Numbered from the stretch's first letter, positions 18,016 through 27,605 are shown. The stretch is 64,000 nt of DNA from CAYSGX01 sp964518215 (GCA_964518215.1 CAZFFP010000003.1:1-64000), one strand, 5' to 3'. The notes: generated by a model from the sequence alone, not told the origin. A program made the numbers and translations.

Positions 18016-19590
18016 ATGTTGATGTTTCGTATTCTATTATTTTTTCTGGTAACTCTGATGTTGAACTTTCGTTCAGTCAATGCGCAAGTATTTTTAGGAA
18101 ACGACACCAGTATATGCAATTTTCAACCTTATTTGTTAGATGCCGGACCGGGCTATGTATCTTATCTGTGGAGCACCGGTTCAACCAATCAAACCATTAG
18201 TGTGGTTACGGGTGGTCAGTATTGGGTATTTGTTCAGGATACTAACACCATTTTTTATTCCGATACGATTAATATACTCATGTCCTTGCCGCCTGCTTCC
18301 AATTTTGAATTTGTAAGCGAGTGCAGATTTGATACGGTACAGTTTCTTGATTTTTCTTTTTCAGCCAATGTGCCTATTGTAATATGGACTTGGGATTTTG
18401 GCGATGGAAACACTTCCAACGATGAAGAGCCTAGTCATGCTTATGACACAGATGGCGATTTTGATGTTACACTCATTACCACAACTCAAAATGGTTGTGC
18501 CGACACCATTACTAAAACCATTGCTATTTATCCATTACCGATTATTGATGCCGGAACCGATGCGCTGATTAATGCAGGAGATACCATAATTATCAATGCA
18601 ACGGCTCCACCTGGGGATTATTTTTGGCTGCCCGCTTCTTTTATTGATACGGTTACTTTGTTAAATCCTAAAGCATATCCTCCCGGAACGATAACTTATA
18701 TTCTTCACGCTACCGATACCAATGGTTGTGCTAATTCCGATACGATTACGATTTTTGTGAATCAACGCCCCAATACCATTTTCAGGGTTTTTAATATCAA
18801 CCCTAATACCTCTCTTATAGTAACTACCGAACAAATTGCTACCGACCCCGATGGCGATTCACTATCGCTCATCATTACACAACAGCCCGGCAACGGAACC
18901 GCAGTAGTCGAAAACGGAACGATAGTTTATACTCCCGATGAAAATTTTTCGGGAGTGGATACCGTCTATTTTACAGTGTGCGATACGGGCAATCCGCCCT
19001 TGTGCAGAAATGGTTTTATTATAGTAAATGTGGGCAACATTCGTCCCGATGCCAACAATGATTTCATAGAAACCGAAATCAATATATCTGTTCAGTTCAA
19101 CGTAATGGAGAACGATACCGAATACAACGCCAATCAAACCATAGTTATAGATTTTGTGTCGGACCCGCCAAATGGCTCGGTGGTGGATTTGAATAATGGC
19201 GATTTGCTCTACACGCCCGATTTTAGTTTCGTTGGTGTAGATTCTTTCTTTTATATAATTTGCGATGACGGGCAACCCATTTTGTGCGATACAGCCTGGG
19301 TATTTGTTACGGTGAAAGCATTTCCATTGTTCATCCATAATGCCTTTTCGCCCAATGGCGATGGCGTGTTCGATTTCTTTATTATTGAAGGTATCAGAAG
19401 TTATCCTGAAAGCGAACTTTCTATTTTTAACCGCTGGGGCGAAATAGTTTACAGAGCAAAAGGTTATCAGAACGATTGGGATGGTTTCACGGGCTTTAAA
19501 GAAGAACTGCCCGAAGCCACCTACTTTTACCATCTTGATTTGAAAGACGGCACGAAACCCTATACCGGATATTTGATTTTAAAACGATGA
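18016..19590 (+). CDS. PKD-domain secreted protein with T9SS type B sorting domain
   Basis: A 524-residue secreted protein. The signal peptide spans about residues 1-23 (cleavage near VNA-Q). A PKD domain is at about 110-175 (WTWDFGDGNTSNDEEPSHAY). Two cadherin/Big-like modules with tandem Asp-rich loops (GVDTVYFTVCD, GVDSFFYIICD) follow. The last about 85 residues are the gliding-motility-associated C-terminal domain (CHU_C): AFSPNGDGVFDFF ... IFNRWGEIVY ... YLILKR, a T9SS type B signal. It overlaps the next gene, a PorP/SprF protein, by 4 bases (ATGA). That pairing is typical because type B cargo usually needs a cognate SprF-like partner. It is probably a surface adhesin or structural protein. 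Confidence 0.9.
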   Translation: MLMFRILLFFLVTLMLNFRSVNAQVFLGNDTSICNFQPYLLDAGPGYVSYLWSTGSTNQTISVVTGGQYWVFVQDTNTIFYSDTINILMSLPPASNFEFVSECRFDTVQFLDFSFSANVPIVIWTWDFGDGNTSNDEEPSHAYDTDGDFDVTLITTTQNGCADTITKTIAIYPLPIIDAGTDALINAGDTIIINATAPPGDYFWLPASFIDTVTLLNPKAYPPGTITYILHATDTNGCANSDTITIFVNQRPNTIFRVFNINPNTSLIVTTEQIATDPDGDSLSLIITQQPGNGTAVVENGTIVYTPDENFSGVDTVYFTVCDTGNPPLCRNGFIIVNVGNIRPDANNDFIETEINISVQFNVMENDTEYNANQTIVIDFVSDPPNGSVVDLNNGDLLYTPDFSFVGVDSFFYIICDDGQPILCDTAWVFVTVKAFPLFIHNAFSPNGDGVFDFFIIEGIRSYPESELSIFNRWGEIVYRAKGYQNDWDGFTGFKEELPEATYFYHLDLKDGTKPYTGYLILKR

Positions 19591-20534
19591 AACATTTTTT
19601 TTTCATAGCCATAATTATGTGCGCTGTCTTTTCAACGAAAGCACAGACAGAGGCTATGTATTCGCAGTATCTGCTCAATAAACTCACCATCAATCCGGCT
19701 TATGCGGGCAGCAGAGAAGGCATGTGTGTGTTTTTGGCATATCGCAATCAATGGACCGGCATTGATGGCTCGCCTCAAACCATGCTGGCTACTTTTCATA
19801 CCCTTACTCCCAATCGCAAATATGGTTTTGGAGTTAATATTTTCAACGACCAATTGGGTATTTTTAATACTTATGCTGTTAACGCCAATTATGCCTACCG
19901 CATTTTTATAGGAAAAAATGTTTTGTCTCTTGGAGTGAATGGCGGGGTGTTTTATACGAGAGCCGAAGTATCGAAACTCACCACTTATCAGCAGGGCGAT
20001 GTAACACCATTTATGGAAATGGGCAATGGTCAAATTATTCCTAATGCCGGTGCGGGCATCTATTTGAGAAATAAACGAATGGCATTGGGGCTTTCGGTGC
20101 CGCAGATTTTCAATAACCGCATGTTGAATTATCTCGAAATTCCGATGGACAATCATTATTATTTCACTTTCGATTATCTGTTCAATGTTGGCAAGCAGTA
20201 CACTATGGAAGGACAAAAATTTTCTATTGTTCCTTCGTTGCTCATGAAATATGTGCCCCGCACCAATTTTCAGGTGGACTTCAATATGAACTTTGTGTTG
20301 TATAGTTCGGTGTGGTTGGGCTTTGGCTACCGAAGCGATAACTCTTTTATTTTCTCTACTCAATATGCTCTGAACAAATTAATCAAAAATTCTTCCGGTA
20401 GTTTCCGGCTCGGCTATTCTTACGATTTGGCTGCAAAAAAATACAGGCGCGAATCGGCAGGAACACATGAAGTAATCTTTATGATGGACCTTGCTAAAAA
20501 CAAAAACAAAATACTTTCCCCAAGATTGTTTTAA
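19587..20534 (+). CDS. PorP/SprF family type IX secretion membrane protein
   Basis: A 315-residue outer membrane barrel protein. After a signal peptide (about 1-17, cleavage near TKA-Q) it has the family hallmark EAMYSQYLLNKLTINPAYAG and the repeated beta strands GVNIFND and LSLGVNGGVFY, ending in GYSYDLA-type strands. PorP/SprF proteins anchor or help secrete T9SS cargo, especially type B adhesins. It is translationally coupled to the cargo gene upstream (ATGA overlap). Confidence 0.92.
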   Translation: MKHFFFIAIIMCAVFSTKAQTEAMYSQYLLNKLTINPAYAGSREGMCVFLAYRNQWTGIDGSPQTMLATFHTLTPNRKYGFGVNIFNDQLGIFNTYAVNANYAYRIFIGKNVLSLGVNGGVFYTRAEVSKLTTYQQGDVTPFMEMGNGQIIPNAGAGIYLRNKRMALGLSVPQIFNNRMLNYLEIPMDNHYYFTFDYLFNVGKQYTMEGQKFSIVPSLLMKYVPRTNFQVDFNMNFVLYSSVWLGFGYRSDNSFIFSTQYALNKLIKNSSGSFRLGYSYDLAAKKYRRESAGTHEVIFMMDLAKNKNKILSPRLF

Positions 20535-20544
20535 TTTGGTATTG

Positions 20545-22632
20545 ATGAGAAACCTCCAATGTAATCATTCAACAGCATCAAAGGCTCTTGCAGCATTAAA
20601 AGATTTAATCTTTTTCGCTGCGGCATTCGGACTATACATCGTGCCCGCATTTGCACAAAAAGACTATAAACGTTTGGAACGAGCCAATGCGCTATTCGAA
20701 GACTATTCCTATATACAGGCTATTGAACAATATGAGAAGTTGCTGAAGAAAAATGATATTCCCGAAGCTAAAATGAAATTAGCCGAATGCTATCGGCTGA
20801 CGCGCGATATGAACAATGCCGAAAAATGGTATCGAAATGCGGCAGAAAATGAGCAACTTGATTCGGTATATATGTATTACTATGCTACCGTTTTGAAATA
20901 CAATAAAAATTATGATGAGGCTCGCGAATGGTATCTACAATATGAAGATTGGAAACAAGACGGTAAAGGCGCTAAACAAGCGAAGTTTATTGAAATGATT
21001 CACTATTTCGTGCGTGACTCTTCAAAGGTTGAAATTAAAAACATGCCATTCAATTCCATTTATTCAGATTTTTCTCCTGCATATTTTAAAGATGGTTTGT
21101 TGTTTGTTTCGTCCCGCACAAAAGGAAAAAATCCTGGTGGCTTAGATCAATGGACGGGCGAAAGTTTTTTAGATCTGTATCAGGTAGAAAAAGTGAATAT
21201 TGACAGTGCCTCAAAAGTGCAACGAATGCAGGGATTCATTAATAGCAATTTTCATGAAGGACCCGCCTGTTACGATGCCGAAAATAATTTGATTTATTTT
21301 ACGCGAAACAGTATTGAAAAAGGCATACAAAAGCGCAGCAAAGAAGGCGTGCTGAAAATTCAGATTTACACAGCCGCTCAGACGGACAACCGATGGGATA
21401 TTATCGAAAATTTCAGCCTCAACAATTCTGAATATGTACTCGGGCATCCATCGCTTGCGGCAGATGGTAACCGAATATTTTTTGCATCTGATATGCCGGG
21501 CGGATTTGGCGGTTTGGATATTTATTACGCAGATAAAACCGAAAACGGATGGAGTGCGCCCGTGAATCTTGGCGCACATGTAAATACCCAATGGAACGAA
21601 ATGTTTCCTTACATACATGCTACCGGCACTTTGTATTTCGCTTCCGATGGATTGCCCGGCTTGGGCGGTTTAGATGTGTATTCGGTGCGTTTTGGAGGGC
21701 GCAGTTGGGCTGATGTGAAAAATTTGGGATACCCTATCAACTCTTCGCAAGACGACTTTGGGTTTATTCTTGATGCAACGAATAAAAGCGGCTATGTTTC
21801 GTCCAATCGCGAGGGAGGCATGGGCAGCGATGATATTTATTCGGTGTTAATTAAGGATACTTATTTTGAAGAAGGTGTTTTGCTTGCAGCCGATCTCGAA
21901 ACTATGGATGCGCCTGAAGAACAGCCCGAAGATGATTTCGATGCTTTCGGAGCAACGCCTGAGCCGGAACAACAATTTTTAGCGGGAATTCCGGTGGCAG
22001 AAATGGATGATGACATGGAAGAAGCGTTGATGGAAAATCTTTACAAAGGTTCGGATGAATTGGAAGAAGAATTGGCGGGGCGCGTGATGCGTGAAGCATC
22101 GGATTTGGCAGCAGCCGAAGAAGAAACCTTACCCATCATTACAGAAGAAAAAACACCCACTAAAGATTTTATAGAAACAATACCTGCGCCCGTTATTCCC
22201 GAGCCTGTTGCGCCTGCAAAATCAGAGGAAACTGTAACTAAAAATATAGCCGACAAAAAATCTTCGCTACCATCTGAAAGTAAAAAAATAATTCCTCAAT
22301 CCGATAGAACTATAAGTTCTCTTGAAACAGCAGCCCCTGTATTGAAAGCCAAAAAAGTAGAAGGGTTGTTATACCGGGTGCAAATAGGGGCATATTCGAG
22401 CCCCTTGAAACAATCGCCCGAAATGTTTTTTAAAATGCAGGGAGTAGAAAAATATACGCTGAACGATGGCATTGACCGGTATCTTTCGCCCAATAAATTC
22501 AGCGATTACAATGCCGCAGAAAAACATCGTCAGTTTTTGAAAGCCAAAGGCATGAGCGATGCCTTTGTTGTGCCGTTTTATAATGGAAAAAGAATTTCCA
22601 ATACAGAGGTATCAAGGTTGTTAACGGAGTGA
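20545..22632 (+). CDS. TPR/PD40 protein with C-terminal SPOR domain (PorE-like, T9SS-associated)
   Basis: A 695-residue exported protein. The signal peptide is at about residues 15-38 (AAAFGLYIVPAFA-Q), then TPR repeats (about 40-150), then WD40-like PD40 beta-propeller repeats (LGHPSLAADGNRIFFASDMPGG, LDVYSVRFGG), then an acidic low-complexity linker (about 455-590), then a SPOR-type domain (LLYRVQIGAYSSP to the end). Classic PorE proteins of the T9SS end in an OmpA peptidoglycan-binding domain; here SPOR, which binds glycan strands without stem peptides, sits in its place. I use the ATG at 20545, 10 bases after the upstream stop. It completes a cargo-SprF-PorE-like operon. Confidence 0.8.
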   Translation: MRNLQCNHSTASKALAALKDLIFFAAAFGLYIVPAFAQKDYKRLERANALFEDYSYIQAIEQYEKLLKKNDIPEAKMKLAECYRLTRDMNNAEKWYRNAAENEQLDSVYMYYYATVLKYNKNYDEAREWYLQYEDWKQDGKGAKQAKFIEMIHYFVRDSSKVEIKNMPFNSIYSDFSPAYFKDGLLFVSSRTKGKNPGGLDQWTGESFLDLYQVEKVNIDSASKVQRMQGFINSNFHEGPACYDAENNLIYFTRNSIEKGIQKRSKEGVLKIQIYTAAQTDNRWDIIENFSLNNSEYVLGHPSLAADGNRIFFASDMPGGFGGLDIYYADKTENGWSAPVNLGAHVNTQWNEMFPYIHATGTLYFASDGLPGLGGLDVYSVRFGGRSWADVKNLGYPINSSQDDFGFILDATNKSGYVSSNREGGMGSDDIYSVLIKDTYFEEGVLLAADLETMDAPEEQPEDDFDAFGATPEPEQQFLAGIPVAEMDDDMEEALMENLYKGSDELEEELAGRVMREASDLAAAEEETLPIITEEKTPTKDFIETIPAPVIPEPVAPAKSEETVTKNIADKKSSLPSESKKIIPQSDRTISSLETAAPVLKAKKVEGLLYRVQIGAYSSPLKQSPEMFFKMQGVEKYTLNDGIDRYLSPNKFSDYNAAEKHRQFLKAKGMSDAFVVPFYNGKRISNTEVSRLLTE

Positions 22633-22641
22633 GTTCAATCC

Positions 22642-23550
22642 TCAATCTCTGCCCAAAATGAAAAACCTTGCTTCATCTTTGATGAGGCGCATTTTTTCCA
22701 TAAAACTTTTTGCCTCCAACTCTGTAGTTACCAATGTAAAAACTGCCGGATTCAATCCGGTTTTCAACATGCGCTTCCAAAGTGGCAGCATGGCGTAGGG
22801 CATGTTTTCTGCTTTCAGCAGTTCTTTTAACTGCGGAAGAATTTTTAAGAAAAACTCTTTTCTATTGTATAAATAATACTCGGGGTCGCGCTTGGGCATC
22901 ACGTCCATACCGATATGAATGGTGAGGTGCTTGTCGTCAAACAGTTTGAAATTATCACTGAATGCCACCAGATTATAAAGCAAGGTAGCTTCCAGAAACG
23001 GAATGCCGATGCAAATGTTTTCTAAAATAAAATTCGGAATCAGATTTCTTTTAAAAACAAAACAATCGAAACCGGGATGCGATTTTCCGGTTTCTGCAAA
23101 AACCAGATTCAGGTTTTGAGTATTCAAAAACTTTTTGGAGATTCTTCGTCTATTAATGGCAAAAGCATCATAACCATCAGCGATATATTCAAAAACTGCA
23201 TCGTAGAAATAGGGCAATAAAATAATGTCAGCATTGGTGTAGATAATATAGTCGGCATCGGATATTTCATGCGCTTTTTCCAGAATATCGCTGATGAGCG
23301 GAAGTTTTTTGGGGCGTTCAAAATCTTTTATGTCTAAAATGGAACGATTCAGGTCGGTTAATTTCTCAAAATATTCAGGTATAATTTCGTGGTCTTCGGG
23401 ATATTGAATGCTGTATTGAGCAACCTGTGTTGCATAACTACAATTGCTTTTAGCTATCCTCATGCTTTCAAAAACCAAAGGCTGAGTTAGATACAAGTCG
23501 GAATTGCTGTTTACTTTTACGGGATTGATAAGGTGTGCAATCTGAATCAT
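22642..23550 (-). CDS. Glycosyltransferase-like protein
   Basis: A 302-residue cytoplasmic protein resembling a GT-A fold transferase: YIIYTNADIILLPYFYDAV has the position and character of a DxD-type metal-binding segment (here NAD), and later HPGFDCFVFKR and FLEATLLYNLVA resemble acceptor-side motifs. I see no membrane segment. I start at the second Met (MIQIAHLINPVKV), from which homologs seem to begin. It converges on the T9SS operon (9-base gap) and diverges from rfbD. Assignment is tentative; the family is not recognised with confidence. Confidence 0.55.
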   Translation of the reverse strand: MIQIAHLINPVKVNSNSDLYLTQPLVFESMRIAKSNCSYATQVAQYSIQYPEDHEIIPEYFEKLTDLNRSILDIKDFERPKKLPLISDILEKAHEISDADYIIYTNADIILLPYFYDAVFEYIADGYDAFAINRRRISKKFLNTQNLNLVFAETGKSHPGFDCFVFKRNLIPNFILENICIGIPFLEATLLYNLVAFSDNFKLFDDKHLTIHIGMDVMPKRDPEYYLYNRKEFFLKILPQLKELLKAENMPYAMLPLWKRMLKTGLNPAVFTLVTTELEAKSFMEKMRLIKDEARFFILGRD

Positions 23551-23613
23551 GTCAAGGGTAAAATTAACCAATAGCCTTGATTTTATGATTTTTCTATTTC
23601 ACAGGGTGCGGGA

Positions 23614-23790
23614 AAAATTGCAACATTTGCTGAGGCTGAATCAAAAGTCTGTCATGGTGAGCTTGTCGAACCATGAAACCGTTGTTAAGGTAATATCCTT
23701 CGACAAGCTCATGATGACATTGATGAAACTGAAACTTAGCAGACTTTTGATTCAGCCTCATGGGTATGAAGTATAAAAGTTGCAATTTGT
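23614..23790. repeat. Composite inverted-repeat element with REP-like core
   Basis: A 20-base perfect inverted repeat (TGAGGCTGAATCAAAAGTCT at 23631-23650 and its complement at 23741-23760) frames an inner palindromic pair. The inner arms are GTCATGGTGAGCTTGTCGAA (23651-23670) and, inverted, CCTTCGACAAGCTCATGATGAC near 23697-23718; these resemble the widespread REP core GAGCTTGTCGAA. A weaker outer pair (AAATTGCAAC) extends it to about 23614-23790. There is no coding capacity. It lies between divergent genes. Confidence 0.7.
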
Positions 23791-23825
23791 CATGCACCCA
23801 TTTCACATAATAAACCACAAGCGTC

Positions 23826-24686
23826 ATGAAAATACTTGTTACAGGCAGCAATGGACAATTAGGCAGCGAACTGAAAGTGTTGTCTGAAAATTTCGATGCC
23901 GAATTTATTTTTACCGACAGAGCGGAATTAGATGTTTCCGATAAAGTGTCGGTAGATGATTTTTTAGCCCATGCCAAGCCCGACTTTGTTATAAATGGTG
24001 CGGCATATACTGCCGTTGATAAAGCCGAAACCGAAGAGGAAGCCGCTTATTTAATCAATGCTCAGGCAGTTGAAAATTTGGCTGTTTCTTGTGCTGCAAA
24101 AAATATCAAATTTATTCAGGTATCTACCGATTTTGTTTTTGACGGAAAAAAATCTACTCCATACAAAGAAGACGATGCTGTAAATCCCCTGAGTGTTTAC
24201 GGGAAATCGAAACTGAAAGGAGAAGAATTGTGCAGGAAAAATAATCCCGATGCTATCATCATCAGAACTTCGTGGTTGTATTCTTCTTTCGGAAATAATT
24301 TTGTGAAAACCATGCTTCGTTTGTCGTCTGAAAGAAAGGAACTGAAAGTGATTTTTGACCAAACAGGAACGCCTACCTATGCCCGCGATTTGGCTTCTGC
24401 AATTTTGCAAATTATCATACACAGCAATGTTAAAACTACTTCGGGGGTATTTCATTTCAGCAATCAAGGAGTTTGCAGTTGGTTCGATTTTACCAAAGCA
24501 ATTATTGATTTATCGGGAAACCATTGCAAAGTTTTTCCGATAGAAACTTATGAATACCCGACCCCCGCCACGCGCCCGCATTATAGTGTGTTGAACAAAA
24601 GAAAAATCGTTGAATCATTCGGATTGGAAATTCCTTATTGGCGCGATAGTTTGGTTGATTGTATGAATTTGTTGCAACAGTCATGA
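23826..24686 (+). CDS. rfbD: dTDP-4-dehydrorhamnose reductase
   Basis: A 286-residue NAD(P)-dependent reductase producing dTDP-L-rhamnose for cell-surface polysaccharide. Rossmann motif VTGSNGQLGSEL (residues 4-15), catalytic YxxxK as YGKSKLKGE, and the STDFVFDG segment are all present. Length is normal. It stands apart from rfbA/B/C, which are not in the window. Its stop overlaps the ATG of the OsmC gene (ATGA). Confidence 0.93.
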   Translation: MKILVTGSNGQLGSELKVLSENFDAEFIFTDRAELDVSDKVSVDDFLAHAKPDFVINGAAYTAVDKAETEEEAAYLINAQAVENLAVSCAAKNIKFIQVSTDFVFDGKKSTPYKEDDAVNPLSVYGKSKLKGEELCRKNNPDAIIIRTSWLYSSFGNNFVKTMLRLSSERKELKVIFDQTGTPTYARDLASAILQIIIHSNVKTTSGVFHFSNQGVCSWFDFTKAIIDLSGNHCKVFPIETYEYPTPATRPHYSVLNKRKIVESFGLEIPYWRDSLVDCMNLLQQS

Positions 24687-25153
24687 GAGAGCATCACTAT
24701 CAATTATTGTTGCAATGGACAGGCAACAAAGGCACCGGAACTTCCGGCTACAGCGCCTATGAAAGAAGCCATATTATTCAAGTCGAAAACAAGCCCGATT
24801 TACTTTGTTCCTCAGACCCGTCATTCAGAGGCGATATTTCAAAATTCAATCCCGAAGAACTTTTGGTAGCCTCGCTTTCTGGTTGCCACATGCTTTGGTT
24901 TTTGCACTTGTGTGCCGTTCATGGAATTGTGGTTACCCATTATTTCGACCACGCATTCGGAGTCATGCTCGAATCGCCCGATGGTTCGGGCAGATTTAAA
25001 GAGGTAATATTAAAGCCTCAGGTTATAGTTGCAGAACTGGCTATGATTCAAAAAGCCAACGAACATCACTATAAAGCACACGAAAAATGCTTCATTGCCA
25101 AGTCGGTCAATTTTCCTGTGAAACACGAACCCGTTTGTTCTTCAGAAGTGTGA
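24683..25153 (+). CDS. OsmC family protein
   Basis: A 156-residue small cytoplasmic protein of the OsmC/Ohr superfamily. The N-terminal strand region (TSGYSAYERSHII) and the helix with the first conserved Cys (LSGCHMLWFLHLCAVHGIVV) are present, and a second conserved Cys lies in HEKCFIAKSVN. Members reduce organic hydroperoxides or act in osmotic stress; the exact activity of this subgroup is unknown. It is translationally coupled to rfbD by an ATGA overlap and overlaps the end of plsC by 12 bases. Confidence 0.85.
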   Translation: MREHHYQLLLQWTGNKGTGTSGYSAYERSHIIQVENKPDLLCSSDPSFRGDISKFNPEELLVASLSGCHMLWFLHLCAVHGIVVTHYFDHAFGVMLESPDGSGRFKEVILKPQVIVAELAMIQKANEHHYKAHEKCFIAKSVNFPVKHEPVCSSEV

Positions 25154-25909
25154 GGGGTTGAATTTTTCATTGAACAACACATCGTGTTGTATCACTTGCT
25201 GTTCCATTTGTTTGTAAACATTTTCTTTCAGAGCATTCATGTTTTCATCAGTCATACCTGAAGTTGAGATAGGCGAAAGAAAATACACTTCTAAATTTTG
25301 AGGACGAATGAGAAATTCATCATAATGCCACATGGATTTAGCATTGCAAATAACCATAGGAAGTATGGGCGTTTGCATTTCAATTGCCAACCTGAATGCG
25401 CCATCGTAAAAAGATTTCAGTGGTTGGTCGGTTTTGTTTCGGGTTCCTTCAGGAAAAATTAAAATTGAAATGCCTTGTTGAAGGATTTGTTTCATTTCAT
25501 AAATGCTTTTTCTTCTGCTTTCTACATCTGAGCGGTCAACATACACCACTAACTTTTTGAAAAGAAACCTCATGACCGGGATATTATCCAATTCTTTCTT
25601 CCCTAAAACCCTGAAGGGTTGAGGTGTGGCTGCGGCAGCAGGAAACATATCGGCACTGGAATTATGATTGGCAACTACAACATAAGCCTGTCCCTTTTGT
25701 ATGTGTTCTTTTCCGTTGATATACATTTTGTTTCCGCTCAAAAAAATCCATGCATCAGCCCAAAATTTGTTGAAGCGATAGAGAAAAGAAATGCCTTTTC
25801 CCCAGGTAATTGAAAATGTAGCCGCATAAAGCAAAACCGCGAATGGAATAAAACTGATAAATAAAATAGTTACATAAGCAGTGTATAAAACAAGCAGCCA
25901 CTTTTTCAT
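25142..25909 (-). CDS. plsC: 1-acyl-sn-glycerol-3-phosphate acyltransferase
   Basis: A 255-residue membrane acyltransferase that makes phosphatidic acid from lysophosphatidic acid. N-terminal hydrophobic segment (about 5-35), block I NHNSSAD (HX4D), block III FPEGTRNK, and block IV ILPMVI are present. It converges on the OsmC gene and overlaps its end by 12 bases. It complements the PlsB-like enzyme at 13766, although the two are unlinked here. Confidence 0.9.
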   Translation of the reverse strand: MKKWLLVLYTAYVTILFISFIPFAVLLYAATFSITWGKGISFLYRFNKFWADAWIFLSGNKMYINGKEHIQKGQAYVVVANHNSSADMFPAAAATPQPFRVLGKKELDNIPVMRFLFKKLVVYVDRSDVESRRKSIYEMKQILQQGISILIFPEGTRNKTDQPLKSFYDGAFRLAIEMQTPILPMVICNAKSMWHYDEFLIRPQNLEVYFLSPISTSGMTDENMNALKENVYKQMEQQVIQHDVLFNEKFNPSHF

Positions 25910-25990
25910 TTGTGCAGGTTTAAGTAAACTTACATGTAATTAAAGAGAATTCAATAAGGCTTTTTCAAAACATTTCCACAAATTCCGCAC

Positions 25991-26845
25991 ATGAAAAGCA
26001 AATTCATTACCGCCAACAATATCAGGTTTCAAATTAAAGAATCGGGTAGCGGCAAACTCATCTTGTTGCTGCATGGATTTCCTGAATTTTCATACAGTTG
26101 GGCTAAAGTGATGCCGTTGTTATCTCACCGGTTTCATGTGGTGGCGCCCGATATGCGTGGATACGGGCAAACAGACAAGCCAACTCGGGTGAGCGATTAT
26201 CAAATTAAAATTTTGGCGCAAGATGTTGCCGAATTGATTCGGGCATTGGGCTACGAAAAAGCCTACATTGTCGGGCACGACTGGGGTGGGGGAGTGGCTT
26301 GGGAGTTCGCCAAATGGTATCCCGAAATGACCGAAAAACTGATAGTGTTGAATTGTCCTCCCGCTGTTGTGCTGCAAAAACATTTGCTTACAAGCTGGAA
26401 GCAGTTCAAAATGAGTTGGTATATTTTCTTTTTTCAATTGCCTTTTTTACCCGAATGGTGGATGCACCGCAATCTCAAAACTTTTTTCTGGCGGGGCATG
26501 AGAGGTTGGGCTATTCATAAAGAAGCATTTCAGAAACACGATATTGAGCAGTATGAAAATGCCTTCAGCAAACGCAGCGATTTTACCGGACCCGTAAATT
26601 ATTACAGGGCAGCAGGAAGGGCGATGTTCAATAAATCATTTCGAAACATTCCCGATTATGAAATGGATGTGATGGTGATATGGGGCGAAGCCGACAGGGC
26701 TTTGAGCAAGGAACTTACTGTTGGTTTGGAACAGTATGTAAAAGGCAAATACCAAATTCACTATATTTCTGATAGCGGGCATTGGGTGCAGCACGAAAAA
26801 CCGGAATTGGTGGCACAGTATATTCTGGATTTTTGTAAAGAATAA
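25991..26845 (+). CDS. Alpha/beta hydrolase (epoxide hydrolase-like)
   Basis: A 284-residue cytoplasmic hydrolase. The oxyanion HG motif is HGFPEFSYSW; the nucleophile elbow is GHDWGGG, with Asp as the nucleophile as in epoxide hydrolases and haloalkane dehalogenases rather than Ser; VAPDMRGYGQTDKP is the usual second motif; the catalytic His is in SGHWVQHEKPE. The substrate cannot be read from the sequence. It is a single gene with divergent and convergent neighbours. Confidence 0.85.
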   Translation: MKSKFITANNIRFQIKESGSGKLILLLHGFPEFSYSWAKVMPLLSHRFHVVAPDMRGYGQTDKPTRVSDYQIKILAQDVAELIRALGYEKAYIVGHDWGGGVAWEFAKWYPEMTEKLIVLNCPPAVVLQKHLLTSWKQFKMSWYIFFFQLPFLPEWWMHRNLKTFFWRGMRGWAIHKEAFQKHDIEQYENAFSKRSDFTGPVNYYRAAGRAMFNKSFRNIPDYEMDVMVIWGEADRALSKELTVGLEQYVKGKYQIHYISDSGHWVQHEKPELVAQYILDFCKE

Positions 26846-26879
26846 ATACTCTTCAATAAAACAGTAAAAAGGTCATCGC

Positions 26880-27563
26880 TCAATTGTTCACCACTTTTTT
26901 CCAAACCGGATAATCAGGCACGGGCGCTTCAATCGCAACATTAACTTTGCTGACCGGATGAATAAATTCTAATCGCCTGGCATGAAGACAAATAGAAGCA
27001 TCAGCATTAGGCTCTTTAAATCCATATTTAATATCGCCTACAATCGGGCAGCCAATAGCTGATAACTGCACTCTGATTTGATGTTGTCTGCCTGTTTTGG
27101 GCGCTATTTCAAGCAGTGAATAATCTTTGGTTTTCAGCAGTAAATGATAATCGAGCACTGCTTCTTTAGCTCCTTCTATTTTCTTCGTATGGGCTTTGGT
27201 GATATTATGATTTTCAAGTCGCGAAAGAAAATGAGTCAATTTGCCCGATTCGGGGTTGGGTGTTTGAGCCACCACAGCCCAATAGGTTTTCTTTACCTTT
27301 CGTTCTTTGAGCAATTGGTTCATGCGTTCCAACGCTTTACTTGTTCGGGCAAAAAGTATGGCTCCTGTAGTGGGGCGGTCTAAGCGATGCAACACTCCTA
27401 AAAAAACGGCTCCCGGCTTGTTGAGTTTCTCTTTGATGTATTGTTTCACTTGCTCACCTAAAGGGTCGTCTCCGGTAATGTCGCCTTGCGATAAAGCGCC
27501 TGATGGCTTGTTGATGGCTATCAGATGATTGTCTTCATATAGTATTTGTAAAGGAGCGCTCAG
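26880..27563 (-). CDS. RluA-family RNA pseudouridine synthase with non-standard start
   Basis: A pseudouridine synthase of about 227 residues modifying uridine in rRNA or tRNA. Motif II with the catalytic Asp is HRLDRPTTG. The family motif I (YEDNHLIAINKPSG) lies upstream of the first ordinary start codon in frame (GTG at 27449). Reading further up, the frame stays open to a TAG inside the end of the upstream gene with no ATG, GTG or TTG. The only candidates are CTG at 27561-27563 (giving MSAPLQILYEDNH) or ATT at 27588-27590. I use the CTG. The upstream polyprenyl synthetase stops at 27606, so the two are probably one transcript. It has no S4 domain, as in the TruC/RluC-like short forms. Confidence 0.8.
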   Translation of the reverse strand: MSAPLQILYEDNHLIAINKPSGALSQGDITGDDPLGEQVKQYIKEKLNKPGAVFLGVLHRLDRPTTGAILFARTSKALERMNQLLKERKVKKTYWAVVAQTPNPESGKLTHFLSRLENHNITKAHTKKIEGAKEAVLDYHLLLKTKDYSLLEIAPKTGRQHQIRVQLSAIGCPIVGDIKYGFKEPNADASICLHARRLEFIHPVSKVNVAIEAPVPDYPVWKKVVNN

Positions 27564-27605
27564 GGTATTTGTTTTTTTAGAATTTAAAATGAAATAAAAA
27601 TCGGG

